A stretch of 64,000 bases of DNA from Chinchilla lanigera (GCF_000276665.1 NW_004955417.1:25855578-25919577); one strand, 5' to 3'. Numbered from the stretch's first letter, positions 46,600-60,070 are shown. Translations and numbers: made by a program. Notes: generated from the sequence alone by a model not told the origin.

Positions 46600-46980
46600 G
46601 TGGGAGACATGCATCTTACGGAGTTTGAACTTGGAACTTTTATCCTTACCACCACTTAATAGTTGCAGAATATTCCAACATAGCTGTGTGCCTGCGTTTA
46701 GGGAGCTGTTGATGGTCTTACTCGCTTTTCAGCCTTGGGTTGCAAACAGTGCTATGAAGACGATCTTTACACATTAGTCTGTACCCTTGCTCGATCACAT
46801 CTCCAGAGTAAACTTCCACAAGGCAAAAGGTCGACGCATTTTAAAACTCTTATGGATATTACCAAATCACCCACCAAATTATTGCAAGATATACACCTAC
46901 TGGTGGCTGTATAAATGTGTGTTCCCGTTACCCCTCATCGCTAGGTATTACAGAAGGTTTTAATCATGGTTAACTGGTTC
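46600..46980 (-). repeat. Possible old LINE-1 fragment
   Basis: Weak antisense L1 resemblance around GGGTTGCAAACAGTGCTATGA and CAAGATATACACCTACTGG. The level of decay makes this a guess. Confidence 0.35.
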
Positions 46981-48499
46981 CTTAAAGATGAACACAAGGA
47001 ATTTCAAAGCCATTCCCAGCTCATGTTACGTTATGTGGTAGTTTCAGCCTTGGCTTGTCTCTGTGTGCAGGAGATTCACGTAGAAGAGAAGCTGGACTTT
47101 CACTGTTTTCCAGAGTAAAACCAGGGTCAAGACTGGAGGTTGGACAGATGGAGGTTTTGGCTCTAAGAACATAAAACCTTTCAAACAAGTCCAGCCAGCC
47201 AGCAGTGGAGGGGGCCTGGCTGGAGAGATAAGAGCTCCTCCTCGAATCTGGAAATTTTCAATTTCAGGCTGGATGAGCAACTTCAAAGATGTTCAAGAAG
47301 AGATTCCTGAGTTTAGTTACAAGGTCACTGCTTCCCAAAGCATAGTACCTGGACCATGGTATATATATGAGATAGCTTTAGGTGATATACACTTTTGAAA
47401 AAGTCTGATTTGGTGCATATTCATTTTTCTATGTATATACTATGTTGCTATATTACTAGCAAATCATACAGCTTAATATACTTAATATACAAAGGTAGTA
47501 CTGCTGAAATCATAAACTTTAGCCAGAAATGTCCTTCCTGACCTCAGTATCTTTTCAGAACTGAGATTCTACGGTTCTAAATTTAATTTTGATACTGTTA
47601 AAGTTTCCGCTTGTAAAAAGACTTCAAGATTCCAGGCGGCTACATTTACTGCAAGCCAATTGTGGTACACAGCACAGAATTTTGAGTATTTGTAAGTTGG
47701 TGTACAGGTCAGAGCCTTTGAAAACAGTTCAAATCAAGAGCCCTAAGTCCTCTGTGAGAACCTATCCTGAAATTATATTCAACTTCATATTTTGGGGACA
47801 ATACTAATATTTTAGGTAATCATTTGCTGAGGACCAGCTTGATGCAGTACAGACCAGGCAACAGTTGATATTCATACACTGGAGTGAAAATAGAGAGTCT
47901 GTCCTAGGCTTCCATGACTTGCGGTGAGACCCCCCGGCTGGCTTGAGGACAGATCAATCTTTGAGCTAACGGCCAGAGCTGAGACTAGCAAACAGCCTGT
48001 GAAGTTCTAGTGCCTCAAAGCAAGATAACACGCCAACTGAGGACTCTGACTTGTGCAAATCCCATCCAGCTCAGTAGTTTCAGTTAGCAGACAACCAAGT
48101 TACTAGTTAAGCCTGCTGTGTTCCTATGTGCTTTTCCAAAAATGCACTGTTCCTCAATTCTTGAGCATTAACCTGTCAGAAGTTTACTCCCACCGTTTCC
48201 CGAAGGCCAAGAGCACACCCCCAACCATCTTGTGTACCTCACGAGGGCCAAGGACACCACGCCTCATGGTAGTGTATGTATTTTGTAATTATAAACTTTT
48301 TGTAATTATCGTGTATATATTTTGTCTGTGTTTTATTCTGTCCTTGTAGCTCCGAGCAGGAGATCAGTGATACAAGGCCAAGGCCCTGATAGTCACAGCT
48401 GGCAGCGCAGGCATCAAGCCTATATATAGCAAATGAATTTCTGAGGGAAAAACACACATGAAAAGTTGCTAGTGGCATCCCCCTTACCCATTAGCACAT

Positions 48500-50790
48500 C
48501 CAGTCTTGGCAGCGGGATTTATCTTCATAGTTCTCTATGATGATCATAAAACTATGATCCAGTTATATATTTAGAATATAATATAAATGTCTGCACTGAA
48601 AATCAGGTGAATATTTAGTTCATGTATAAATTGTACATGATGTTCACAGTGCTATAAACAGACACTTTTTAAAAAGAAAAAGCTCAATGTACATTCAAAA
48701 ATTATTCTCTCACCCAGCCTATGCTGATCCCATCAGCATAGAGTATCTAATAGTCATTAAGTGAAATCTATCAACTGATAGAATCAACAAATGCCTCTGT
48801 GTGGGTATTTTGTAATAAGTCTATAGTTTTGTTTCTTCTATGTAGTTTAAGCTACAAAGCCTTTCTGTCTGTATCTCTATTGATCTTCCTTAAGTGCCTA
48901 TACAAAGATTTCTAGAGATATCACACTCCTGTGACCCGTGGACAGCTTTCCACCAAGTACAGATTAAAGTATCATTTAAATGTACTGATGTTCATGTAGA
49001 GACCAGCACTGTGAATTAGTTCACAGAACTGAGCACAGAGCATCTTGGAGAAAACCGAAATTCCCCAAAATAACTTAAGTGCTTCATCATCCCTGACTCA
49101 CACACCACCCCTACTCACCATTTTGTGTCACACACACACTACCACACCTCAAGCAGAAGTGAACACAGAGTGTAAGGTCACTGTCACTTTTAGAATTCAA
49201 AATGAGAAAATATGAGTATAGAGATGAATTCATCATAGCCACTCAGATAGGATACATTTTAATTGGGAGGAAAAAAAAAGATTCATATTTACAATTCTCT
49301 TAGTAAAATTTTCTATTTCTTGCTCATAACACATTTTAATTTACCCCAGAAAATGCATTAATTTTATTCAAATGTCTTTCCTAAAATATAAATATTTAAA
49401 TTAAATTTTTATAAATGTGGAGGACATAGTTTCTGTTGGCATTCACACGGATATCAGTCAGTTCCAAACTTAAGCGATGATGAAATATTTGCAACTGTGA
49501 TTATTTTAATTTGTCTATAAATATATAATAGAATCTTTGCAACTTAATTATAAGTGATTAACTCATACTTCATGTAGTACCGAGCACCTTAAATTACATA
49601 TTGTTGAATTAAGCTATTGGCATTAGTATATGCATTGTAATGTGTTATTTACAATAGACAAGTAGAATTTTCTTGTATAACAACATTCCAGTGATTTTGA
49701 AAATATATAGTGAGAGAATATACTGCACAAATGCTTCAGTGATTTCCTACAGTATTTGAGCTGGGATTTCACTTTTCAGTATTGTAGAACAGGAAACGCA
49801 TACAGTCAATATCCTCAAGCTGCTGTTTTTTTCAAAGGGTTGTTTAAAAAAACAATAAGGGATCAAAAATGATCAAGATATGCTATATACGTGTACCAAG
49901 TTCCCAAAATAAATGTAGTCATTATGTATAGCAAACATACACTTCAAACAAAACCAAAAACTGTTAGCTTCATGAATTGTTCTTGTAGGAAGAAAGGAGC
50001 TCTGAAGGTTCATCCGAGGGCTGCGCCCCGGCTCCCCCTCCTGAAGAACCACAATGGACTTGAAAGTTCAGAGGCAGCCAGCAGCCATGAACTCTGTTTA
50101 TCATTTTTAAACTCCGCGTTTCACAAATATTTCTATTACCAAACCTCTATCCCACCTGGCCCTCAGCCAAAACACCACTCAATCAAGGGCTCATGTCTTA
50201 TGAACAATATGCTGAAGAAATGATTGATTTAAAATAAAACTCTGCAACTCAATAAACATGCATGTCCGAGGGAACAACTTTGCATTCTTGTAAACAAACT
50301 CACTTTTTAAACCTCTTTGCATAGGAACTGGCTAAAGTACGTCCTTAAAACACAGGTCTAACAGAGTACATTCATCTGTGTAAACCGCAGGGGAACGTGC
50401 TGTTAGAAATGCCTATAGAAATTGCCGAGCTACTGTTCAAGGTTTTAAAAAAAGCAACTTTAATATCAAACAGTGGGTGGTATTTTTACTGAATGAATTG
50501 TGAGAGGTGATGTGCTCTCCATTGTCTCAAAATATTTTTCTAGAAAAATATCAGGTCATCATAGTATTTCCCTGGGATTTGCAAAGAACGGCAGACACTA
50601 TCAGTAAATGTGGGTATAGTGAAGGGCTTACATGTAAAACCCAGCATCTTCCAGAATTAAATGAGACTGCTCCGTGGCTTGCTTGGAAACTCATGCATAC
50701 AAGCACAGGGACAAACAAAGGGTCATCAGCTGCTCATACTTCTCAAAACACCTTGATATGGGGATAATTCAAAACCCTCAACCGTGTTTG

Positions 50791-50823
<33 letters not shown>

Positions 50824-51684
50824 TGTATGTGTGTACATATATATGTATGATGACAATCTTTGAAAAAGCAGAATTTGCTTTCTATAAGTAAAGCTATCAG
50901 TCTTGGGTATAAGTCAGCATATTTTGTAACTGTTGCCCCAGAATTAATCATCTTTTGTGCACACAACTCTTTAGCAAAGCTTTGCAATTTAAGCAATGTA
51001 CTCTGGCTCCGATTGTGCCAGCTTATAGCTCAGATCAGTATCTGATGCTTTATTTAATTCCCGCTCAGCATATGCTAACAAGAACACTTTGGAGTCATTC
51101 TCCACTGCCGAAAGATAATTCACTGAGAAAAAAAAAAAAAGTAACAGCTGATTCCTACTTACATGAAAAGTGGGCTTTTGTTTGCAAAATTTTTCTTTCC
51201 CTATCAGAGAAAGTCAAGTCAACTAGAATCAGGAAATAAACTGCAGTAAGACAGTTGATCCTTGTTACTTGGGTGGGGGAAATAGGTGAAAATATCCATT
51301 TCCCATCTATTCAGCCCTTGCTTACCTGGGCAAAGCGGTTGCCTAGAAACTGGTATGATTAAGATCTGCACCTGCTGTTCCAACGGCCTTGTCCTTGATT
51401 GTCGTTATTTAGAAGCTATGTTATGTACACCCAATCACCTTCACCTTTTCAACCTTTTCTGTTCTAAGAAGTGTTACTCTGATGTATCGCATGGTGTTTT
51501 TTAGGATGCCCCTTGTACCCCTCGTGGTTGCAGATGGAGGAGCCGGGGGCATCACACCTGACTCCTGCGACCTGAAGCTCGCCCTCACATGCTACATGTG
51601 GTGCACGGCTCCCGACAGGTGGTATCCGATGTCAGTCTTCGGTGGCATCACAGGCTTCCGTTCTAAGGTGAGTTGCCCCTCTGT
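48500..51684 (-). other. SNTB1: Probable SNTB1 3' UTR (far end undefined)
   Basis: Downstream of the SNTB1 stop codon (to the left) the sequence is AT-rich and almost free of SINEs, apart from a GT microsatellite, in contrast to the surrounding intergenic DNA. That fits a long conserved 3' UTR, which SNTB1 has in other mammals. Several TTTATT motifs (AATAAA on the minus strand), for example near 51050, 49364 and 48322, are candidate ends; I cannot choose between them. Confidence 0.4.
50791..50835. repeat. (GT)n microsatellite
   Basis: A run of GT units, pure at first and then with TATG interruptions, leads into a short TATATATG stretch. It lies within the probable SNTB1 3' UTR. Confidence 0.95.
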
Positions 51685-51813
<129 letters not shown>

Positions 51814-52678
51814 TTAAATGAATGCCCGATTCAGAACAGTGATTTACACATCAAACGAATCTATATGCACTTCCAGCTTTTAAGTGTTAACTGGAGCAAT
51901 TATGCTATAAAATCATTGCCTTGCAATGAGATAAAGGGGTAACTTTGAACTTGTTCCTTACATCTCATATGTACTTTTTTCTCAGATAAACTCTGTGTAA
52001 TTTATCTATACCAATTCCATAAATATTGATGTTGCCCTTCTTGGTTGTAGAAACCATTTATTTTTGGTTCCACAATAGTGATATTTATGTGGGCTGTAGT
52101 ATAGCAGGAAGCAGTATTAAATCTCACACCCGAAGATTAGTCTGAGTCCTGGTTCTGACACTTCTGAGACATGTACTCTTGGCCGCATCACTTAAAATTC
52201 TTCTCAGTCCCACCACCACACGGGGTAATTAGAGTGCCAACTAGATACTGCATGCGACCCTCCTTGCAAATTGTGAACACAGAACCTACACTAAGCAGCT
52301 GTGTCCTCATTGGTCCTGCACTCTTGAACTGTCATAAATATGAATGCCACAGTGACGGCAACTTCTCAAGTCCTACCCCTCTCAGGGAGGTCCCCACAGG
52401 ACCCAGTGCATGCACCGTCAGAGGGAGAAAGTCCTGCAGAAGTTGACTTTTGTCACCTGACCTACTTTAGGAATGGGAGGGCTCATTCCGAGTTCTCTCC
52501 CGCTGTGCCCAGTTTTGTTCTAATGATGACACTATAAGAACAACGAGCATACAAGAATATGTTACCAAGACTGTACACACTGTAAATCAGGTACTGTGCT
52601 ACCCATTCTGTTATTTCATCCCCTCATAAAACCCCTGTGGGGCAGCTATGGTTTTCTCCATTTTTATATGGAAAAGTT

Positions 52679-52794
52679 AAGACTTTCAGACATAAAACCT
52701 TTCTGAAATTGCAGATCTTGCCGTAAATAGAAAGTAAGGACTCAGACATAAATCTGTTGGATGCCATAGGCAGGGTTTAACATGTTTCAGCTGC
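52679..52794 (+). repeat. Direct duplication, copy 1 (within a MIR-like remnant)
   Basis: The segment from AGACTTTCAGACATAAAACC to AACATGTTTCAGCTG is repeated 1251 bases on with about five differences. Copy 1 is embedded in longer antisense MIR-like text (CCATTTTTATATGGAAAAG upstream), so it is the probable source. Confidence 0.9.
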
Positions 52795-53930
52795 TTAGAA
52801 CCAGCAGTGGTACATGCACAACTGTCCCACTGAGTGGCTTGTATCACTCAATAGGACTGTCCCATGCCACCCGATGGGACAGCCATGCATGTAGCAGCAG
52901 TGGTTCAGAGCCACCTACAGTGAGACGTATGGATTATGGTCCTTTTGCAATCGCGTTAACTAGCATGGAATGTGACCTTCAGGAGGGACATTAAAGATTA
53001 TCTCCTTCAATCCCTATATTTTATGGAAGGGGAAACTCAGATCCTAAGAAATAAAAGGATTTTCCCAAGACAGCCGGTGAGTGGTTTGCAGACTCAAAAG
53101 GAGAACCCAGGAGAACTTGACCCCCTCCTTACAGTGTGTGCTACAACTCAGCTCTTCCGCCTTCCCCACAGCGAAGGCCTGCTGCTGCCTCCTGGGCTTC
53201 TTCACTGTGCCCCGGGGACTACATCTGAACTTATCAACCTAATGTACTAGTGGTGAAAAAAAACCCAGTCCTTCTTAAATCTTCCAAGTCAGGTTGTAAT
53301 TACAGGCAGAAAGGCTGAAATTTAGACAGAAGTGATTTTCCTCTTGGGCAAAAATAGCCTTGAATTTTTAAGCCAAGGATACAACGGGAGACTGATTCTT
53401 GTTCTTTTCCACATTGTCAGAGAGTAGTCACCTTTAGGAACAAGGACGCAGCTGAGTGATTGATAGAGCAGCACGAGAACTAGGGGAATGGTTAGTAAAA
53501 TGGGCTTTCAGAGCACTCCTTTATTTCCAAACAGGTGCTTCAGCTGCACTGCAAGACTGATACACATAAATAAACAAAAAAATTCCAAGAAAACTCTGTG
53601 GCTGCCTTGCAAAGGTTAGACAGTGGCCGGTCAGAGTTCTCAGAAACTGAGCAGAAGGAACTGTCTGCCATGAGACATGGACTTCCTCACGATTGCCATG
53701 GCCACAAGCCTGCTGTCAGCACTGCTCTGGGGTCAGTACTGTCCCTTGATGTAGACCAGTGATGTGACATTTTGAGGTGAAAGGCCCTCAGACTCTGTTA
53801 AATGTATACGCAGCCCTTTCCATCCACCAGCCCCTTCTGGGTGAGCCCTCATAGTCTCCAGAAAATTCCCAACATGTCCCATGGGAGAAAAGACAAGTAG
53901 CTGTGGGCAAAGGGGTAGACAGAGGAGTGT

Positions 53931-54045
53931 AGACTTTCAGACATAAAACCTTTCTGAAATTGCAGATCTTGCCGTAAATAGAAAGTAAGGACTCAGAGAT
54001 AAGTCGGTTGGATGCCATAGGCAGGGTTTAACATGTTCCAGCTGT
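53931..54045 (+). repeat. Direct duplication, copy 2
   Basis: Same orientation as copy 1. It begins abruptly at AGACTTTCAGACATAAAACC without the MIR-like flank that copy 1 has, and ends near ATGTTCCAGCTGTTA. This is consistent with a later local copy. Confidence 0.9.
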
Positions 54046-54912
54046 TATCAAGGGGGCTTCAACAACTGTTTGTTGACTAATCCAGTGGCCAGGGAGGACC
54101 TGAAGAGACCAGTTCACACAAAGTCAAGGGCCTCTTTGAAGTTCTAGACTTGACAGCTCAAGTGAGATGCTATGACTTCCTGAGAAATGCCAAGAACTCC
54201 AGGTGTCTGAAAGAAGAAAAGTGCCCCCTTCCTGTACTCTGTACAACTGAAGGAGTGGGCTTTGCATTATGGCAGGTAGCAACAATCCCAGGAAATCGTG
54301 CATTGAAACACAGGGGCTATCTGCACTGGTGTGAGAAGTATATTACCTTACTATATACATTTACTAACTTTGGTGAATATTATTGAACATTCATCCCAAA
54401 CTCCTGTGCACTCGTCTTTCTCTTTGCTTGGATAGAGTCGATCAGTTTCTTTCTTTTCTTCTCCTTTGGGCCTTGTCCAGCACCCTTGGCTGTCACCCTT
54501 TTGCTCCTTGGACACCTCCAGGATGGCAGAAAGTGACTTAGTTTTTCTCCCACCATTCCAAACACTGGGTATGATGCCAGGGTTATAATTCCACTGGGTA
54601 CTCATTGAAAATGAATAGCACATTTTTTAAGCTAGTGAGATCCCATTTGATAAGAATTTAATGCTAACTTTGTACAGGGTTTTTTCCCTTTGATCCAAAT
54701 ATTCATGTGTTTCCTAATGAAAAATGAGACCCAAAGAAACAGCTTGAAAACATTGAATCTGATCATTGTTTTTCAAGGATCAAATGAAATGTGAGCCTCC
54801 AGGTACTTTGTTAATAGTCAAATGTAAGGCAGCATTATGTTTAGGAGTCATTGTAGGTATGCTGAATAATGAAATATATGAAATCATGCTGTCAAAAGAA
54901 AAGTACACTTAC

Positions 54913-55103
54913 AATCTCTCCTTCTTTTCCTCCAAAATCTAAATACAGCATCCGGATCCCATCATCTGAAGACATTTTGAGCTTCTCATAAGGGGACTGT
55001 ATGATTGTCTTGGGAAAAGCACCCTCCTGTGGTTCAGTGGTAATAGTAAATCCATTCTCATAATGCACGGTCAGGTGACACTCCTGGTTTTTGTAAGTGC
55101 AAG
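54913..55103 (-). CDS. SNTB1: SNTB1 penultimate coding exon
   Basis: On the minus strand the exon lies between the acceptor TTTGTCTCTCAG and the donor GTAAGTGT. It is 191 bases and encodes CTYKNQECHLTVHYENGFTI, then TTEPQEGAFPKTIIQSPYEK and LKMSSDDGIRMLYLDFGGKE followed by GEI. These are the start of the syntrophin-unique domain, close to identical to human SNTB1. Its first two bases join G from the previous exon to give Ala, and it ends at a codon boundary. Confidence 0.97.
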
Positions 55104-55500
55104 CTGAGAGACAAAGAGAAGTGTAAATGGTAGAAATCAATCCGCCAGTCCATTTCCCCACACACTCAATACTTCCAGTCTCCTTAATCTCAGCACCTAG
55201 CCACAGATTTCTTACTAAAGTACACAGATAGTAATTGTTCATGAAGATATTGTCCTTGGGTTGATTTTGATACTATAATTTAACTCCATGAGTGGAACTG
55301 AGGGATTCAAATGTATGAATTCCCTTTGTTGGCATTCTCTGAATGTTTTCTGGCTTCTAGCCCTTCGCTGGCCATCTGACAGCACATTGGTGGCAGACTT
55401 GCCTTTTTGTGGTCACAGTGGCTTGCTGTGAGCCAGAAAAAAACAAACATTTGATTTAAATAAAGTAAATCACCTCTGACTCATCAACGTCAACACTCCC

Positions 55501-55501
<1 letters not shown>

Positions 55502-55541
<40 letters not shown>
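55502..55541. repeat. (AC)20 microsatellite
   Basis: A pure AC run of 40 bases in an SNTB1 intron, long enough to be polymorphic in most mammals. Confidence 0.97.
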
Positions 55542-55543
<2 letters not shown>

Positions 55544-55679
55544 TATTGTCATGTCTGTCACTGGGATAAAGAAGCAAGCATTCTCGCATTATGAGCTCAG
55601 GAACAAGTTGTTTAAAAGTAATGTAACTTTTGTTTTAAAAAGGCCTAACAAAGTTTGTTTCAGACATGGAAAGAGGGTG

Positions 55680-56108
55680 TCTTAGGTACTTTTCTCACTG
55701 CTGAGACGAAATACCTGACACCCAAAGTTAAAAGAGGAAGGGTTTATTTAGCTCACAGTCTGTAAAAGTTTCAAGCCACAGTTGGCTTGCTCTAAGGCAG
55801 GGTGGCATGGGAGAGGGGCATCACAGTCCATGACAAAGCAGGGCAGGCAAAAGGCAGCAAAGCAACAACCAGCGGCAGCAGAAGCAGTAAACGATGGCAA
55901 CAGTTCTCTTTCTGTCTCTCATATTCCATCCAGGCTATCTCCCCTTACACCCAGCACTCACTCCCAGAGCGGGACACCCTTAACCCCAGAACTGCAACAT
56001 TAATGCCAGCGTCACATCCTTAATCCCAGCATCACATCCCTACATTCAGCTCCACTGATGACTGCATGAGGCTTTAAGGGGACACCTGCATACACGCCAT
56101 AACAGGGG
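55680..56108 (-). mobile_element. MaLR-type solitary LTR
   Basis: Antisense order of blocks: TCTTAGGTACTTTTCTCACTG, GAAATACCTGACACCCAAAG, GGTTTATTTAGCTCACAGTC, GGCAGGGTGGCATGGGAG, to GCATGAGGCTTTAAGGGGAC. It is the same family as the copy at 10417. Confidence 0.7.
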
Positions 56109-58292
56109 GGCTCTTTCAATTTCCCTAAGATCTTAGGTCCTGGAGAAGCTGCTGCTGCAGACAGATGCCAGGCTGGCACTTTCTCTTAAGGATGGTATGT
56201 CCTCCCCTGGCTCTGTGTGGCATCCAGGGACCTCAGCAGCAGTATCCACAAGGCACCCTCCCATCCCGAGGGAAAAAGGCAACCCCTGAACAAGATGAGT
56301 GCCAGCTATTATTGGAGAATCCCACTGTGGTTAGGAAGAGCCCAGCTCTTTAAGCTTCTGACCTGGACAGCAGGACAGCCACCAGAACTCTAGCTCCTAT
56401 CTGGGAAAAGCTGTGAATATATCATTTAAAACCCTTACCTGAGAGTTCTAGAAAAGCGTATTAGGAGTGAGACTAGATTTTGAGCCCATCCTGGCAGTTC
56501 AATTGGCGCAGGCCTTGATCTACGATTGAATGAGTTTAAGGGAAATCTGGACACTTTCTTTGCCGGAGGGATGGGAGAAGTAATGAGAGCAGTACTGACT
56601 GAGAACTGCTCTAGCACCATTAGTCTTGCTCAGCTTTCTAAACCACCCTGGATTTAAGGTGAGCTCAAACTTTGGAGCAGGGATATTTCACCTAAGATCT
56701 TAGTTAGAGAAGTGAATAGGTTGACTTTCAAAATTCAAGTTCATTCCAGTCTGTCTTATGTTTCTTTCCCATGCTCCAGCACTTATGATATGGCGTGGGA
56801 TTTGACATGACAAAGGGTTTCTCAGCTTCCTTCCTCATGGATGATGACAGCTCAGTGGGGCAGAGCCTCAGAGTTTGGGGAAAGAATTAGGGAATCTCTA
56901 GTGCTCACAGAACAAGATGGCTTTTAATCAGAGCTTCCGTGAGAACATGTGTCCCTCCCCCTGATTTACTTCATCATCTTTCAACTTCTCCTAAGCGCTG
57001 ACTTCTCCCTAATGTGTACTCTCTGAAAGACCTGAGTCCTGCACAGAGTCTGAGTCTTGTTCCCTGCCACCCCTCCAGTCCAACTGCGATCAGGACAGAG
57101 GCACTGCGAGAGTGACGGTTGCCCATCTTGATTCCCTTTTTTCGATAGTCTTTACTCCTACTACCTGCAGGATATGCAAAGGGGCACTGCATATACTTTC
57201 TCATTTTCCCTCTGGGCTTGAACTTTAAAGCTATGCCATCAGATATTCTGAATTAACTGGCTGTGATTACTTTTAATTCCAGTTGACCTTAAACGGTATT
57301 TATGGCCTTTGTATAATGAAATCAGTTATCTAGAGAGGTTCTCACTCTATACAGGATAAATTGAATACATTACTATGGTAATTGAAACCCTAATTAAAAT
57401 GGTAGCCCCCTCTATCTATCTGAAGGCATCTTTCAAATTGTAACTGGGTTACACTTTGGTCACTCCCATAATTTCTTCTGTGGTATTACTCAGATAGCTT
57501 AGTTCATAAAACTATTTGTTATTCTCCTTTGGTCAGTCTATGAATAGCTTCATCATTTTCCTATCAAGCTAGAGTTTGGTTATTAACAGAAAGATTTCAT
57601 AAAATTTATACAATGCAGACTCAACCAAATCCCTTTGGACGTCTTCGCCCTTTCCTAGAACACTCCCAGCATTGTTGCATGGAGTCTGAACTTCGCTGGT
57701 GTCACACATATAAATTTATCAAATTTAGTATTTGGGTGGTTTGGACCTCTTCCAACTCTCAAGTTCAGAACTCATCTTTCTTGCAAGATAGCATAATTAT
57801 CAGAAGAGAAAAACTTCAGGAACACTCCCTGAAAGGTTTTAGTAATGATGGGGAACACTTGAGGACACAAGTTAGTTTCAAGATACTTATAAAAAGGCAC
57901 TGATTACCCTGGAAAATACCCAGCAGTGATTCTGCAAAACATCTGCTTTTTCATGTTTGTATGAGTAGAGGAAATTTGGAAAAACCCTAACACAAGGCGC
58001 TGTGTGTCCATCTTTGAGAATACTCCTGCGTGACGAGATGTTGTGCGCTCGTGGACTCATCCACTACTCAAAGAATTGTCCATGAATCACAGTCATCAGT
58101 GGCACCTAGAATCTTGTTAGAGGCCAGTTCGTAGGCCCCATTCCAGGACTGCTGAACTTGAATCCCTGAGGATGGGAAACAGACAGCCACCTGAGATTCT
58201 TGAGGATGAAACTAAGAAGCTTATTGTTGTCATTGTTTAGTCTTTTCAGGGCAGCTAACATTTGGAAACACCATTTTTAAATGTCTTGTGGA

Positions 58293-58379
58293 GGCTGGGG
58301 ATATAGTTCAGTGGCATAAGTGCCTGTCTGGCAAGCACAAGGTCCTAAGTTCAATTCCCAGTACCAAAAAATAAAAGAA
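58293..58379 (+). repeat. ID-type SINE with perfect 15-bp TSD
   Basis: The body GGCTGGGGATATAGTTCAGT to TCAATTCCCAGTACC has an A-rich tail. The duplication TAAATGTCTTGTGGA occurs at 58278-58292 and 58380-58394 without mismatch. Confidence 0.93.
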
Positions 58380-58604
58380 TAAATGTCTTGTGGAAAATCT
58401 TCCTCAGAACAGAGCTGTACAGAGGACTTCCTGCCACCATGATACTCTTCTACATTCGTGTTGTCCAGTACAGTAGCTACTGGACTCATGAGGTTACTGA
58501 GCACTTGACATGTGGCTAGGGCAGCTGAAAAACCATCAGACTTTAACTGATAATTTAAATGTACATAGCCCTAAAGAGGTTATTATTCTGGGCAGCACAG
58601 GTCC

Positions 58605-58870
58605 AGACATGTACTAAGATTGCCCATTTGATTGTCTTGAAAGCCACCTAGGGGATGCACAAAGAACAGCTCTGAGTGTATGGGGGAGGGTCACAGGTGT
58701 AATATCTGACCTCTGGCCCTTTCCTCTCTGACTCTGACCCCTTGTTCTGCTTCCTAGATGCCATCACTGAACATCTTTGTCCTGTCCACCATTCTGCCAC
58801 GATGTTCCCCTTGAGCTAGCCAACCATGAAATGAATCACCTCTGCTGGGCTTCAGACCTAAAATGTCCTT
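58605..58870 (+). mobile_element. MaLR-type LTR (outer copy)
   Basis: Sense LTR blocks: TTTGATTGTCTTGAAAGCCA, TAGGGGATGCACAAAGAAC, GTTCTGCTTCCTAGATGCC, CTAGCCAACCATGAAATGAA. It runs directly into a second related LTR at about 58871. Confidence 0.6.
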
Positions 58871-59235
58871 CAGTAGTCTCATGTGTTCATGGGCGGGGCT
58901 TCGGAAGGTGACTGGGTCATGGGCACTGTATTAACCTGTGGATTACTCTGGTGTTGAATTCATAGCGAAATGTGCTGTTCGGAGCTGGAGTCTTTCTGGA
59001 AGGGGTGTGTCACTGGGGATGCACACTTGGAGGTTATATCTCCCTCCATGGCTCCTCCTTCCTCTGTCTGATCCCTGGCTGCCATGAGGCAAGCAGATTT
59101 CCTCTGCCATGGACTCCCACCATGATGCTTTCGCATTGGAGACCATGAACAGAATCCCACACACAGAATCCCACAGATCAAACCTCCTGTCTTTCAAGTT
59201 GTGGGGTTTGTGTATTGTGTCCCCATGACAGGCCA
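58871..59235 (+). mobile_element. MaLR-type LTR (adjacent or nested copy)
   Basis: A second LTR starts near CTTCAGTAGTCTCATGTGTT, shows TTCGGAAGGTGACTGGGTCA and CTGGCTGCCATGAGGCAAGC, and ends near GTATTGTGTCCCCATGACAG. Confidence 0.6.
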
Positions 59236-59839
59236 GGCTCTTGAGGCTTCAGTTAGGAATGAAGACTTCATTGGCAGTTAGATTAAAGGCTATGCATGTT
59301 ACAGTCTGGAAAGAAAGTCTACATTTTGCCCATGTTCTGACACTTTGCAGGGGACCGAGATTAGAGACAGTGGACTAACTGATCTAGTGGAAGAAATTTC
59401 AAGACAGGCAAATATTCAAGCTGTAGCATAGGTTTTGCTGTTTGCTTTAGCCAAATTTACAGTGATAATCAGTAGTACAGAGCAAAGAAGAGATATATGA
59501 AAAGTTTTAATTTTGGCCCAAAAGGGACCACATGTAAAGTTGGGAGCAAAGGAAGTGTGATTGCTGCAGAGATTAGCACCATCAATGGAAACCAAATACT
59601 TTGTATAGGGACAAGAAGAAGGATGCCTGGAGGGGATCTCAGAAATAAGCAAGTCACACCCATTGCAGGATCAAGGGTGCAAAAATATTAACCTTTCATT
59701 TGTGAAGAAAGTCCCTGGTACCCTGGCTCAAGAAGGGTTGCTTAGGAAATTAGTTCTCTGGAATTCTTTTTATGTACTCAGCCATCCAGATATTTGGAGG
59801 TTGCTGCAGCCATAGTCCAAGGGGGCCTGGCTACAGATC

Positions 59840-60070
59840 CTGCTGACAGCAGGCCTTTGTGTCATCCACAAAAGCTGCTCATGTTATGGCAGCCAGAAAA
59901 CAGAGAGTAAATGGTGGTGGCAGAGAGGGAGATATACCCTTCTAGGTCATACCCCCAGTAGCCTGCTTCTTCCTACCTGACTCCACTTCCTAACACCAAG
60001 CCAGCAGAAGCACCCTATAATCCAATCAACTTCCTCAAGTTTTGACTCAGAGGAGAGGACTTATGGTTTG
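59840..60070 (-). mobile_element. MaLR-type LTR fragment
   Basis: Antisense fragment with GTTATGGCAGCCAGAAAACAG, TGGTGGTGGCAGAGAGGGAG and CCTATAATCCAATCAACTTCC. It is partial and the extent is approximate. Confidence 0.45.

Larger units (their letters stand above)
37476..48500. other. Intergenic region between MTBP and SNTB1 3' ends
   Basis: The region lies between two converging genes and contains no coding sequence that I can support. It holds two MaLR-type LTRs, a 37-bp minisatellite, a DNA transposon cut by an ID SINE, a LINE-1 tail with a B1-ID insertion, an inverted duplication, and another LINE-1 remnant. The stretches 37700-38500, 43340-46550 and 47000-48500 show no recognisable element. 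Open frames in 43500-46000 have no family resemblance. Confidence 0.65.

Noticed and set aside
51664..51684. Plus-strand exon ending in a GGTGAG donor near 51667 (frame PLVPLVVADGGAGG upstream)
   Set aside because: The region is SNTB1 3' UTR on the other strand. The frame has no family match and the donor-like motif is likely chance.
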